A stretch of 26,365 nt of DNA from DASVEE01 sp036399695 (GCA_036399695.1 DASWMP010000156.1:1-26365); one strand, 5' to 3'. Positions 7,269 through 14,472 are shown, counted from the stretch's first letter. Notes: a model not told the origin generated them from the sequence alone. Translations and numbers: made by a program.

Positions 7269-8432
7269 ATGGTCTCGCCGCTCTGCGAACGCGCCATCGA
7301 ACTCGCGCTCGTGCGCGGCAACGCGCTTCTGAAGTTCATCTCTCCGAACGATGCCGGCGTCACCGGCAGTCACCAGACCGGCTTTCTCCTTCCGACAGGA
7401 GCGTGGCCGATCTTCACGCCTCACGCGCCGGTGAAAGGCACGTTCGCGGAGACAGCGGTCGCCGTCACCTGGCCGAACGGTCTCGTGACCGACTCTCGTG
7501 TGAAGTGGTACGGCCAGAAAACTCGCCGCGAGTATCGTCTCACGCGCTTCGGCCGCGACTTCCCTTACCTCACGGCCGACACCGTAGGCGATCTTCTGGT
7601 GCTGATCCCAGCAGACCACGAGCACTTCGACGCCTTCGTCTTCGATCATGACGACGACATCGAAGAACTTCAGGCGGCGTTGGGCATCGAACCATTCGAG
7701 CGGTGGGGCGTCTATAAGGAAGGCTTTGCACAGGTTGAAACCGAAGACGAATGCCTCGACCGGCAGTTCCGCCGATTCGTCGCCGAACTGAACGACTTTC
7801 CGAAGGGCGAGGTCTTCTCCCGCGCCGCGCGCGAGTTCGTTCAGGAATGCGTGACCAAAGCGGCGACGATGACACGCGATGAGGCGCTGGTCCGCTGGAT
7901 GACGACCGAGTACCAGCTCTTCCGCATGGCTGAGCGGCAGATCTGTCAGTCTGACATTGCTCGACCATTTCGCGATGTGGACGACTTTCTCGAAACGGCT
8001 GCTCGGATCATGAACCGCCGGAAAGCGCGCGCGGGTCGCTCGCTTGAAAACCACGTGGCTGAGGTGCTCACCTCCGCGGGCATTCCGCACGACATGCGGC
8101 CCGACCTCGACGGCCGTCCGGATGTTGTGATCCCGGGTCGCGCGGAGTATCTCGATGCGAGCTATCCGGCCGACAAGCTCTGCGTCATCGGCGTCAAAAC
8201 AACCTGCAAGGACCGCTGGCGGCAGGTTCTGAACGAAGCCAAACGTGTTCCTGCCAAGCACATCCTGACAATGCAACCGGGGATCTCCACGAACCAGCTG
8301 GCGGAGATGGATGCCGCCGGCGTGACTCTCATCGTTCCGGCAAAGCTCCAGAAGGAGTATCCACGCGACCGGCCGATTACGATGCTGACGGTCGAGCAGT
8401 TCATAACGGACGTCCGCCGGAAGATCTCCTGA
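7269..8432 (+). CDS. ecoRIIR: EcoRII-type restriction endonuclease, predicted CCWGG
   Basis: It is predicted to cleave unmethylated CCWGG DNA as a Type IIE enzyme needing an effector site. The 387-aa protein has the EcoRII two-domain plan. The N-terminal effector domain (about 1-150) carries LLKFISPNDAGVTGSHQTGF. The C-terminal PD-(D/E)XK domain (about 240-385) carries RAGRSLENHVAEVL (E260), GRPDVVIPG (D285) and GVKTTCKDRWRQVLNEAKR (K310). The D-to-K distance of 25 residues matches EcoRII D299/K324, as I recall them. HILTMQPGISTNQLAEM is also a strong family signature. A GATGAGG ribosome site lies about 6 nt before the ATG. The gene is 11 nt after the methyltransferase and overlaps vsr at TGATG, so the three form a coupled operon. 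Length is close to the EcoRII family and no key residue is missing, so it is probably active. Confidence 0.95.
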   Translation: MVSPLCERAIELALVRGNALLKFISPNDAGVTGSHQTGFLLPTGAWPIFTPHAPVKGTFAETAVAVTWPNGLVTDSRVKWYGQKTRREYRLTRFGRDFPYLTADTVGDLLVLIPADHEHFDAFVFDHDDDIEELQAALGIEPFERWGVYKEGFAQVETEDECLDRQFRRFVAELNDFPKGEVFSRAAREFVQECVTKAATMTRDEALVRWMTTEYQLFRMAERQICQSDIARPFRDVDDFLETAARIMNRRKARAGRSLENHVAEVLTSAGIPHDMRPDLDGRPDVVIPGRAEYLDASYPADKLCVIGVKTTCKDRWRQVLNEAKRVPAKHILTMQPGISTNQLAEMDAAGVTLIVPAKLQKEYPRDRPITMLTVEQFITDVRRKIS

Positions 8433-8854
8433 TGGTAGACGTTCACACTAAGGAACAACGCAGCCGCAATATGGCCGCGATTCGTGGCCGGGATACGAAG
8501 CCGGAAATGACCGTTCGACGGCTCGTACACCGTCTCGGCTACCGCTTCCGTCTTCACCGGCGCGACCTGCCCGGCCGACCAGACCTCGTCCTGCCGCGTC
8601 ATCGCGCCGTGATCTTTGTTCACGGCTGTTTTTGGCATCACCACGACTGCCGGTATGGTCGCGTCGTCCCCGCGACACGAGCGGAGTTCTGGCGGAAGAA
8701 GCGGGACGAGAACGTTGCACGCGACGCACGAAATCTCGCAGCCCTCCACGAACAGTCGTGGCGCGTTCTGGTCGTATGGGAATGCTGGACACGACAGCCG
8801 CGCGACCTCGAGAGCCGGCTCACAACCTTCTTGCGCCTAAACGCAAGCCCCTGA
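8432..8854 (+). CDS. vsr: Very short patch repair endonuclease Vsr
   Basis: Vsr nicks 5' of the T in T:G mismatches that arise when 5-methylcytosine deaminates inside CCWGG, starting repair back to C. The 140-aa protein matches the family: TKEQRSRNMAAIRGRDTKPE at the start, LPGRPDLVLP with D51, FVHGCFWHHHDC with H64 and H69, then VPATRAEFWRKK and WRVLVVWEC. D51, H64 and H69 fall at the same numbers as the catalytic residues of E. coli Vsr. The start codon overlaps the endonuclease stop (TGATG), implying translational coupling. The E. coli partner of Dcm is also Vsr, so the specificity of the whole cassette is consistent with CCWGG. Confidence 0.97.
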   Translation: MVDVHTKEQRSRNMAAIRGRDTKPEMTVRRLVHRLGYRFRLHRRDLPGRPDLVLPRHRAVIFVHGCFWHHHDCRYGRVVPATRAEFWRKKRDENVARDARNLAALHEQSWRVLVVWECWTRQPRDLESRLTTFLRLNASP

Positions 8855-8866
8855 GGCGGTCGATTT

Positions 8867-8896
8867 GTGGCCCCAGCGGGGCCACACCTTCTTTTC
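8867..8896 (+). terminator. Probable terminator of the restriction-modification operon
   Basis: GTGGCCCC at 8867-8874 pairs perfectly with GGGGCCAC at 8878-8885 around AGC, followed by ACCTTCTTTTCT. It starts 13 nt after the vsr stop. The pyrimidine tract is interrupted, so termination may be partial. The sequence also resembles the CAGCGGGGTCACACCTTTC units near 14.7 kb, so it may be a member of that repeat family. Confidence 0.65.
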
Positions 8897-8936
8897 TCGT
8901 CCGGCCATCCCGCTGCCCCCCCCCCGCGCACCGCAG

Positions 8937-8967
8937 AAAAACGGGAGCGCCCTTTCGGACGCGCCCG
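8937..8967 (-). terminator. Probable terminator for the two minus-strand secreted-protein genes
   Basis: On the minus strand a stem (8960-8967 with 8942-8949, 7 of 8 pairs, loop TCCGAAAGGG) is followed by five T residues. The same stem-loop in a perfect form occurs at 14864-14897. About 60 bp on the gene side (ACTGCACTTCAG...GTTACGACT) are also shared by the two sites. The hairpin is about 107 nt past the stop codon at 9074. Confidence 0.65.
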
Positions 8968-9073
8968 CGGGAATTACTGCACTTCAGCTGTTACGACTGC
9001 TGCTGCGATGCGCACGGCGCGCCCAACGCCTTTTCGCCGAATTGCACTCGCCGGGCGTACTCTCGCGATGCGA

Positions 9074-9817
9074 CTAGTACCGCAAGCCCGCGAGATCCTT
9101 GCCGTCAATTTTCGCTGCGGATATCTTCTGCTTCTGCTGATCGCTGCACGGAAAGTCGAACTCGGCGTCGAAGTCGCAGTCTGGAACGGCCGGCTGAAAT
9201 GGAGCCGACGCACCGCCGCATGACTGTTGATAAAGAAAGAACTCGAACAGGGAGACGCAGAACATCGCCAGTTCCCCCCGGCCAATCAGTGGACGGAGAC
9301 GTTCGACGCGTTCGATGAACTGCGCTGTAGCCGAGCGCCTCAGACTGCTCAGCGCGTCACGTTCGGTTCCAGATGACCATGCGCCTAGCTTCGCTGTTGC
9401 TGACACACCGTTCAGCTCCATCGTAAGCATGAATGTCGAGTCGTCGTGCTTAGGTCCGTTTCGCAGCTCTTCGAGCGTCTCGCGCAGCGTTGCCGACTTG
9501 TACGGGTACTGCACCACGGAGCGCAGAAGCTCTTTAGTGGAGAGATCGAGCACCTCGTGTTCCGACGTCTGCTTCAGAAAATCGCGTCGGTCCGTAAGCA
9601 GCAGTCGATCGCCCGTACTGTCTTCAACGAGATAGAAGTCGCGCGTTTCCGTTTCGTTGGGACGCTGGCTGATCTTGGTCACGCGGTACGCCAGCTTCGC
9701 CGGCTTGTACTCGACCAGGAAATGTTGCCGTCGCTCCGGCTGATAGCGTTGCGTCTGCGCATGGCAAAGGTCGGCCGCGACCAACGTGAGACATACCAGA
9801 AGAATTACGTTACGCAT
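9074..9817 (-). CDS. Secreted protein of unknown function
   Basis: The 247-aa protein begins with a signal peptide (MRNVILLVCLTLVAADLCHAQ, probable cleavage after CHA). The ATG at 9817 has GAGGAG 7 nt upstream. The first half is strand- and charge-rich (RQHFLVEYKPAKLAYRVTKISQRPNETETRDFYLVED). The second half is partly helical (DALSSLRRSATAQFIERVERL). The last 60 residues hold three further cysteines (SCGG, PDCDFDAEF, FPCSDQQ). I recognise no family or active site. It follows the cysteine-rich gene by 12 nt on the same strand, so the two are almost certainly cotranscribed. It faces vsr convergently and has its own terminator. Confidence 0.75.
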   Translation of the reverse strand: MRNVILLVCLTLVAADLCHAQTQRYQPERRQHFLVEYKPAKLAYRVTKISQRPNETETRDFYLVEDSTGDRLLLTDRRDFLKQTSEHEVLDLSTKELLRSVVQYPYKSATLRETLEELRNGPKHDDSTFMLTMELNGVSATAKLGAWSSGTERDALSSLRRSATAQFIERVERLRPLIGRGELAMFCVSLFEFFLYQQSCGGASAPFQPAVPDCDFDAEFDFPCSDQQKQKISAAKIDGKDLAGLRY

Positions 9818-9829
9818 CCTGTCGACTCC

Positions 9830-10198
9830 TCAGCAGCCGTCGTAATCCGTCAGGCAGCCACCCATACACGCTTCGTTCTCCAGAGTTGCGAGCTGGATGC
9901 ATTCTCTGCCGTTGTTGCACTGCTTCTTGTTCTTTTCGAACTGACATTCGCAGTTCGTGCGGCACTCAGTGCAGGAGCCGGCTGTCTTCGGGCACTCCTG
10001 TTCATTGCCGCCGCCGAACCATTTGTTCCACCAGTCGCCGACGCCTCCGCCGGTCTGGTCGTTACAGTACGTCGGGTTACCCGTCATATCGTAGCAGCCG
10101 CCGTCGATGAGCGCCGGCGCCCAGCTCTCGGCGAGCGCTCTGGGCGCGATTGTAATCACGAAGAGAGAGACGATGATGAGAGACATACGCTTGAACAT
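9830..10198 (-). CDS. Small secreted cysteine-rich protein
   Basis: This 122-aa protein has a clear signal peptide (MFKRMSLIIVSLFVITIAPRALA, then ES). A strong ribosome site, GAAGGAAGG, lies 7 nt before the ATG. The mature part of about 99 residues contains twelve cysteines, including a dense run CPKTAGSCTECRTNCECQ and the ending CMGGCLTDYDGC, plus a Trp/Gly-rich stretch DWWNKWFGGGN. The even cysteine number and export suggest a disulfide-knit extracellular protein, or a metal-binding one. No known toxin or knottin family is recognised. It is the first gene of the pair with the secreted protein at 9074, and is divergent from the sigma-factor gene. An extracytoplasmic target or signal for that regulator is possible, but this is inference from position only. 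Confidence 0.75.
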   Translation of the reverse strand: MFKRMSLIIVSLFVITIAPRALAESWAPALIDGGCYDMTGNPTYCNDQTGGGVGDWWNKWFGGGNEQECPKTAGSCTECRTNCECQFEKNKKQCNNGRECIQLATLENEACMGGCLTDYDGC

Positions 10199-10292
10199 GG
10201 GATGACCTTCCTTCCTTCATGTGGTGGGTGAAGTGAGTGGATGTTCCCGAGCAGGAAACATTCCGCGCTTGTCTCATCCAGCTTGCGATTTT

Positions 10293-10304
10293 GGATGGCC
10301 ATCC
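10293..10304. promoter_or_regulatory. Perfect 12-bp palindrome in a divergent promoter region
   Basis: GGATGGCCATCC is its own reverse complement. It lies in the 259-bp gap between the cysteine-rich gene (-) and the HTH-sigma gene (+), where both promoters must be. It could be an operator for one of the nearby regulators. No confident -35/-10 pair was identified in the gap. Confidence 0.35.
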
Positions 10305-10457
10305 GGTTCAGCCTCTGGAATCGATGCGGCGCACCTTACCGGGAGCGATCCACATGCGTCCACTATCATTTTGTACCATCACTCCGGCCTTCTGTCTAAG
10401 CTGATTCGCAGGTATATTCCGGGGTGCGGCATTGATGGCCTGCGGAGTGAACTCGAG

Positions 10458-11345
10458 ATGAGCCGGCAGCGAAAGGAAGGCGACGACATTTCGCCCCTAG
10501 AACTGTTCATTCGGGTCTACCGTCTCCGGCCAGCGTCACTTGCTGCCGAGGCCGACCGCATCGCGCGTGTGCTGAAAACGCGTGCGCTCAGTCGGAACCA
10601 CCTGCTCCGTCTGCGCAAAGGCGTGCCGACGTCGGCCGAAAAGATGATGCTTGTAGTCGCGGCACTTCGGTCAGTAACAAAACTTCCGATTCGCGTGACT
10701 GACGTGTTCGATCTGGAGCCACCGATCGGCCGGCTCCGGCTGGGAACTCTTCTCGCTGGCGCGAATGGCGCTACTCTCGCACTTTCGATATTCTCGCCGT
10801 CACCTCGGAGAGCGGCGAACGTGATGAATGAGACCGACGAGCAAGCTGGCGCAGTGCGCAACGTCGAGGCGCTGTATCGTTCGCATGCCGCTCTGCTCAT
10901 TACAACTGCCATCTGCCGGTACCGTGTACCGCCCCATGACGCGGACGGGCTTGTCCACGACATCTTCGCTTCGTTCCTGGAGCGTCGGCCGCAGGTGAAC
11001 GATGCCCAGGCGTATCTGCTCGGCGCGATCAAGAACGCGTCGCGACACTATTGGCGCAAGAGGGCACACGAGGCCCCCTTCCTCCCCGAACACGCCAACA
11101 CCGCGGATCATGGCACCACGATGTACCTAGATCGGTGGTCGCTTCGCCATGCGCTCGCCGTCACCCTGGCGCGGCTCGGCGACAAATGCAGGCAGACTCT
11201 CTTCCGTTTCTACTTCGCGGAAGAGCAACGCGACTCGATCGCGCGGGAGCTCCGGACGACGCCGGCGAACCTCAACCAGCTTCTTCATACATGCCGACGC
11301 CGCGCGCGAGAGATGTTCCTGTCGCTCATGGAGCCTCCACGATGA
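10458..11345 (+). CDS. HTH domain fused to an ECF-like RNA polymerase sigma factor
   Basis: The 295-aa protein appears to be a regulator with two DNA-binding parts. Residues 1 to about 115 hold an XRE-like helical region (ARVLKTRALSRNHLLRLRKGVPTSAEKMMLVVAALR, then TDVFDLEP). From about 135 comes an ECF sigma factor: region 2 (VEALYRSHAALLITTAICRYRVPPHDADGLVHDIFASFLE... AYLLGAIKNASRHYWRKR) and region 4 (LARLGDKCRQTLFRFYFAEEQRDSIARELRTTPANLNQLLHTCRRRARE). The ATG at 10458 has GGAG 10 nt upstream. A shorter sigma-only start exists at 10824 (GGAGAG further upstream). The open frame and good composition before 10824 favour the fusion, though two products are possible. Its stop overlaps the next gene's start (ATGA), typical of sigma/anti-sigma pairs. 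Confidence 0.75.
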   Translation: MSRQRKEGDDISPLELFIRVYRLRPASLAAEADRIARVLKTRALSRNHLLRLRKGVPTSAEKMMLVVAALRSVTKLPIRVTDVFDLEPPIGRLRLGTLLAGANGATLALSIFSPSPRRAANVMNETDEQAGAVRNVEALYRSHAALLITTAICRYRVPPHDADGLVHDIFASFLERRPQVNDAQAYLLGAIKNASRHYWRKRAHEAPFLPEHANTADHGTTMYLDRWSLRHALAVTLARLGDKCRQTLFRFYFAEEQRDSIARELRTTPANLNQLLHTCRRRAREMFLSLMEPPR

Positions 11346-12676
11346 CTCGCCATTTACACGAGCATGAGCTGCTAGCGTGCGCCGAGTCCGACCTGAGCGC
11401 GGCGAGCGAGGATATACGGGCGCATCTTGCCGTGTGCGAAGCCTGCCGTGCGCTCCTGGAGAAGCTGCGTGCGATCGATGACGAGCTTCGCTCGAAAGAC
11501 GTCTGGATCCTGTGCGAAGACTTGCGCGCGATGACGATCAAATCGTTAGCTTCACTTCTTCGTACCGCTGCTGAGGTCGACGCAGCGCGGGAAAGGGCTG
11601 CGACCGTTCTTCGGCCACTACTTACGTCACCTTCCGCCTTCGACCAGGCGCATGTCACTCGCGATGCGAGATTGCACTCTGGCGCCGGTGTACAGCTACT
11701 GTGCGACGCGGCCGAACAGCAGCGAGAGCGGCTTCCCGTTTTCGGACTGGACCTCGCTACTGCCGCCTCGACGATTGCATCGAAGCTACTCGGACAAAGG
11801 TCGATGTACTCTCTGCTCGGCCGAGCAGAGACGGAAAGAGCGATTGCACTGATCGCGATGGGCAGACTGAGCGCCGCGGACGACGCTTTGCAGCGCGCAG
11901 AAGTGGCGTTAGACAAGAGTGAAGACGTAACAGATTGGGAGTACGCCCGGGTGCATCTCACGCGTGCGATTCTCTCCACTACTGCGGAGCGGTATGCCGA
12001 AGCTATCGCGCAGGCCACGGCCGCTGCTGAAGGCTTTCTGGCGGCAGGCGACGTGGATCGCTACCTTCGCGCACGCGTCGCACAGGTCAGCGCACTTCTC
12101 GCACGTCGCGATTACACCAGCGCCGCGGCGCTGGCGGAAGAGGTTTTGACGGCGGCAAAGAAGTCGAACAACAAGCTCCTGCTCGGTCGTGCATACAACA
12201 ACGCCGGCCTCTCTCACGACGGTCTCGGTCTACTGGATTCCGCGATGGCGTTCTATTCGGAGGCGGCAGCCTTGTGGGATGAGTTAGACGTTCCTGTCGA
12301 GAGTTCCCGCACCGACTGGTCGATTGCTTCGCTACTTCTGAGAGAGGGAATGTTCGTCGAAGCTGTCGAGCAACTGGCACTGATCCCTCCTCAATTCGAA
12401 GCGCTGGGAATGGCAAATGACGCGGCTCTAGCACGTCTCGAACTTGCTGAGGCGCTTCTTCTCGCCGAAAGACCAGGCGAAGTGGCGAGCGTCCTTGACG
12501 GTGTGACGATGCACTTCACACACGAAGGTCTCACACATAGCGCAAATCTTGCCGTAGCGTACCTTCGGGAAGCCATGGCCAATGACTCCGTGTCTCCTCA
12601 CCTATTACGTTATGTGCGTAGTTATCTAGAACAGCTCTCGCCGACCAAGCAGACGCCTTTCGTTCCCCTCCGATAA
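11342..12676 (+). CDS. Zinc-finger anti-sigma-like protein with TPR repeats
   Basis: The 444-aa protein starts with a short putative zinc-binding anti-sigma (ZAS) domain. HLHEHELLAC is followed by H28-x3-C32-x2-C35 (RAHLAVCEACRALL), the signature of sigma-binding ZAS modules. From about residue 150 onwards it is all-helical with TPR-like pairs, clearest in KLLLGRAYNNAGLSHDGLGLLDSAMAFYSEAAALW and VPVESSRTDWSIASLLLREGMFVEAVEQL. No transmembrane segment is visible, so unlike many anti-sigma factors it is probably cytoplasmic and may sense a protein or peptide through its TPRs. The start codon overlaps the sigma stop (ATGA), which strongly supports a coupled pair. The longer open frame upstream (from 11051) is out of the sigma gene's frame and is a shadow. 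Confidence 0.8.
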   Translation: MTRHLHEHELLACAESDLSAASEDIRAHLAVCEACRALLEKLRAIDDELRSKDVWILCEDLRAMTIKSLASLLRTAAEVDAARERAATVLRPLLTSPSAFDQAHVTRDARLHSGAGVQLLCDAAEQQRERLPVFGLDLATAASTIASKLLGQRSMYSLLGRAETERAIALIAMGRLSAADDALQRAEVALDKSEDVTDWEYARVHLTRAILSTTAERYAEAIAQATAAAEGFLAAGDVDRYLRARVAQVSALLARRDYTSAAALAEEVLTAAKKSNNKLLLGRAYNNAGLSHDGLGLLDSAMAFYSEAAALWDELDVPVESSRTDWSIASLLLREGMFVEAVEQLALIPPQFEALGMANDAALARLELAEALLLAERPGEVASVLDGVTMHFTHEGLTHSANLAVAYLREAMANDSVSPHLLRYVRSYLEQLSPTKQTPFVPLR

Positions 12677-12718
12677 AGAGCGCCGCGTCAGCAACATTCC
12701 TGGTGCGCTGGTGCCGCG

Positions 12719-12724
12719 TACGAT
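12719..12724 (+). promoter_or_regulatory. -10 element for a leaderless AraC-type gene
   Basis: TACGAT (TANNNT) ends exactly 9 nt before the ATG at 12734, and there is no Shine-Dalgarno. The same arrangement, with matching spacer CGCCGC, precedes the GTG of the next gene, which supports leaderless transcription from about the start codon. No convincing -35 is seen here. Confidence 0.5.
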
Positions 12725-12733
12725 CGCCGCTGC

Positions 12734-13126
12734 ATGACGAATCTACGCGGCGATATACCCCCGACTGACGAAACGCTGGCCGCTGCCATCGAGGAGTACC
12801 TTGGCGAATGTTTTGAGAATCGCTCCGCTGCTCGCGTCTCGGAGCTTGCGAACCGCCTGGGTATTCGCCGTGTGGTGCTTTACGCACAATGCCGCAGGTT
12901 GTTTAATGCCACTCCGCTGCAGCTACTTCGCGCGCGTCAACTTGCGTGGGCCGCCGATCTTCTGGAGCGTCCAGAGGACATCACGACCGCACAGATCGCG
13001 CAGCGTGCGGCCTTCGGGACTGAAGCAACGTTCTTTCGGACTTTCGCCAAGCGGTACGGATGCACTCCAGAGGAATATAGACGTCGCAGCAGGAGCAGGT
13101 TGAGCGCAGAGCGAGAGACAAAATGA
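12734..13126 (+). CDS. AraC-type helix-turn-helix protein (HTH domain only)
   Basis: The 130-aa protein is little more than an AraC/XylS DNA-binding module with two helix-turn-helix units: VSELANRLGIRRVVLYAQCRRLFNATPLQLLRARQL, and ITTAQIAQRAAFGTEATFFRTFAKRYGCTPEEYRRRS. It lacks the usual N-terminal ligand-binding domain, as in MarA/SoxS-type regulators, so its activity is presumably set by its amount. The ATG at 12734 has no ribosome site, but a TANNNT box lies 9 nt upstream, suggesting a leaderless mRNA. It lies 57 bp after the TPR gene and 42 bp before the SMI1-like gene, whose upstream region resembles its own. It may act on these or on the nearby secreted-protein genes. Confidence 0.85.
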   Translation: MTNLRGDIPPTDETLAAAIEEYLGECFENRSAARVSELANRLGIRRVVLYAQCRRLFNATPLQLLRARQLAWAADLLERPEDITTAQIAQRAAFGTEATFFRTFAKRYGCTPEEYRRRSRSRLSAERETK

Positions 13127-13129
13127 TAG

Positions 13130-13159
13130 TGGACACGTGAAGTAACGACACTTTATCGT
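13130..13159 (+). promoter_or_regulatory. Promoter of a leaderless SMI1-like gene
   Basis: TGGACA at 13130-13135 (five of six to TTGACA), an 18-bp spacer, and TATCGT at 13154-13159 as -10. The -10 ends 9 nt before the GTG start at 13169, the same geometry as at 12719-12734, and there is no Shine-Dalgarno. Confidence 0.5.
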
Positions 13160-13168
13160 CGCCGCCTC

Positions 13169-13873
13169 GTGACTAATCTGCAGAAACTACTTCAGCTGGC
13201 AGGTGAGCCTCTCGGACCGCCTTTCGATTCATGCTCGGCGGCAGAGGCGCCGGCGGCGGTGAGGCCTTTGCTCGGCCTTCGGAATGGTTTCAGCGCATTA
13301 GAGCGATCACTTCAAGTTCTCCCGGTCGGGCGCCCGAGGTCCGCGGCGATAGTCGCTGACGCCTGGAACTCTCCGGCGGGCTGGCGTGGTGCCTATGGTT
13401 CTCTTCTCCCCGACATGTTCCTCTTTGCGCAGAACGCGCTTGGCTGGCAATTCGGCGTGTCTGATCACGGGTTCTGCGCGGTTGATCCCGAGACGGCTGC
13501 TGTGGAATCGATGGGTATGACTCTCGACGAGTGGGCGAACGCGCTGGTACAACGCCTGGAACACTTTACCCGTTTCGGACTCGTTCACGCGTGGCAGGCA
13601 GAACTCGGCCCCATTCCAGACGGCTTCCTGCTGACGGCGCGGCTACCGGTGGTGCGTGGGGGGAACTACCGGACAGACAACTTCCTGCTCGTCGATGCGT
13701 TCACCAGCATGCGCATGCGCGCTGCGACGGCGAACTCAGTTCGCCATACCGGAGACGGCGAACACGTTGGGCTAGACCGCCGTCGCTTCCGAATCGCGTT
13801 CAGCCGGCGCGAGCACACATGCGACTGCAGGGCTCAAGGGTACGCCGATGGCACTTGGCTCGGACACCACTAA
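13169..13873 (+). CDS. SMI1/KNR4 (SUKH)-like protein
   Basis: The 234-aa protein reads like a bacterial SMI1/KNR4 (SUKH-fold) protein. Supporting stretches are LLGLRNGFSALERSLQVLPVG, LFAQNALGWQFGVSDHGFCAVDPETAAVESMG and the conserved end VVRGGNYRTDNFLLVDAFTSMRMRAATANSVR. SUKH proteins often serve as immunity proteins to contact-dependent or polymorphic toxins, but many are free-standing with unknown roles. No toxin is visible next door. The start is GTG at 13169, without a ribosome site but with a promoter-like box 9 nt upstream. The last 30 or so residues (FSRREHTCDCRAQGYADGTW) look less natural, so a late frameshift or extended end is possible. Family assignment is from recalled pattern, not alignment. 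Confidence 0.7.
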   Translation: MTNLQKLLQLAGEPLGPPFDSCSAAEAPAAVRPLLGLRNGFSALERSLQVLPVGRPRSAAIVADAWNSPAGWRGAYGSLLPDMFLFAQNALGWQFGVSDHGFCAVDPETAAVESMGMTLDEWANALVQRLEHFTRFGLVHAWQAELGPIPDGFLLTARLPVVRGGNYRTDNFLLVDAFTSMRMRAATANSVRHTGDGEHVGLDRRRFRIAFSRREHTCDCRAQGYADGTWLGHH

Positions 13874-14016
13874 GACGTACGCGGCGGCCTTTCAGTATGG
13901 CAAAGGATGCGTGCGGCCGACTCTCTCTCCATCGCACGAATGCGACGCGGCCTGGCCGGCTCCCTTCAGCGCGCCGCACGCGTCCCGCGCCACCATTGTA
14001 TCGGGGAGGTACGTTC

Positions 14017-14241
14017 ATGGATGCGCCTGAGCATCAGGACAGCACGCGATCGACCGATCGGCAGGCTATTAACGACGCGAAAGTCGAATTGATCGAAATC
14101 ATCATGATCTGGGACGCTCTCCGCGGCTTGGCGGACGACGCCCCACAACTCGGATGGATGAGGGGTCAGATCGAGGTGGGGCTGCGCGATGCGAGGACAC
14201 TCCTTCAACGTTTGGATGACATCGGCGATGTGTCGAATTGA
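14017..14241 (+). CDS. Small helical protein of unknown function
   Basis: This 74-aa protein is supported mainly by its start region: GGGGAGG at 14003-14009 followed 7 nt later by the ATG at 14017. The sequence is acidic and almost entirely helical (DAKVELIEIIMIWDALRGLADDAPQLGWMRGQIEVGLRDARTLLQRLDDI), with no cysteine, signal peptide or known motif. The frame is open for a long way upstream, but that part overlaps the SMI1-like gene in another frame and is probably not translated. A strong hairpin begins one base after its stop codon. Function unknown. Confidence 0.6.
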   Translation: MDAPEHQDSTRSTDRQAINDAKVELIEIIMIWDALRGLADDAPQLGWMRGQIEVGLRDARTLLQRLDDIGDVSN

Positions 14242-14242
14242 C

Positions 14243-14272
14243 GCGGACAGGAGCGCCCGGTGTCCTGTCCGC
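14243..14272 (+). terminator. Hairpin after the 74-aa gene
   Basis: GCGGACAGGA at 14243-14252 and TCCTGTCCGC at 14263-14272 are exact reverse complements around a 10-nt loop, directly after the stop at 14241. No T-run follows on either strand, so it could be a Rho-assisted end or an RNA-stabilising structure between convergent genes. Confidence 0.5.
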
Positions 14273-14295
14273 ATCAAGTTCGTCCGGTGTGTGTG

Positions 14296-14472
14296 CTAGG
14301 GCCACGGCGTCGCCGGCTTGCCGAGCACCCAAACAACCAGCCGGATGAGGAGTGGCCGTGACATGTGACGGCTTCCCGGCTCCTGTTTCGGGGCGGCCTC
14401 GACGCCCGAAGTGAGGGCCATGGAGGCAAGAAGGCCGACGATGGCGGCTAACTGACTAAAGCGCAATGACAT
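14296..14472 (-). CDS. Small secreted or membrane peptide
   Basis: This 58-aa product starts at the ATG at 14472, which has AGGAG 7 nt upstream. That is a much better start than the first in-frame one at 14544. Residues 4-25 are a signal-peptide-like segment (LRFSQLAAIVGLLASMALTSGVEA, then APKQEP). The short remainder ends RPLLIRLVVWVLGKPATPWP, again partly hydrophobic. It could be an exported peptide of about 33 residues or a small membrane protein. No family is recognised. It is convergent with the 74-aa gene. The 140 bp on its upstream side before the repeats at 14.72 kb show no other gene. Confidence 0.6.
   Translation of the reverse strand: MSLRFSQLAAIVGLLASMALTSGVEAAPKQEPGSRHMSRPLLIRLVVWVLGKPATPWP

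Noticed and set aside
7158..8276. Minus-strand 372-aa frame opposite the EcoRII-like gene
   Set aside because: No ribosome site or family; the + strand carries conserved catalytic residues.
8632..9318. + strand frame extending past vsr
   Set aside because: Overlaps vsr in another frame, crosses a terminator and repeat remnants, and is Arg/Pro/Ser-rich.
13531..14016. Upstream extension of the 74-aa gene
   Set aside because: It overlaps the SMI1-like gene out of frame; the strong ribosome site at 14003-14009 fixes the start at 14017.
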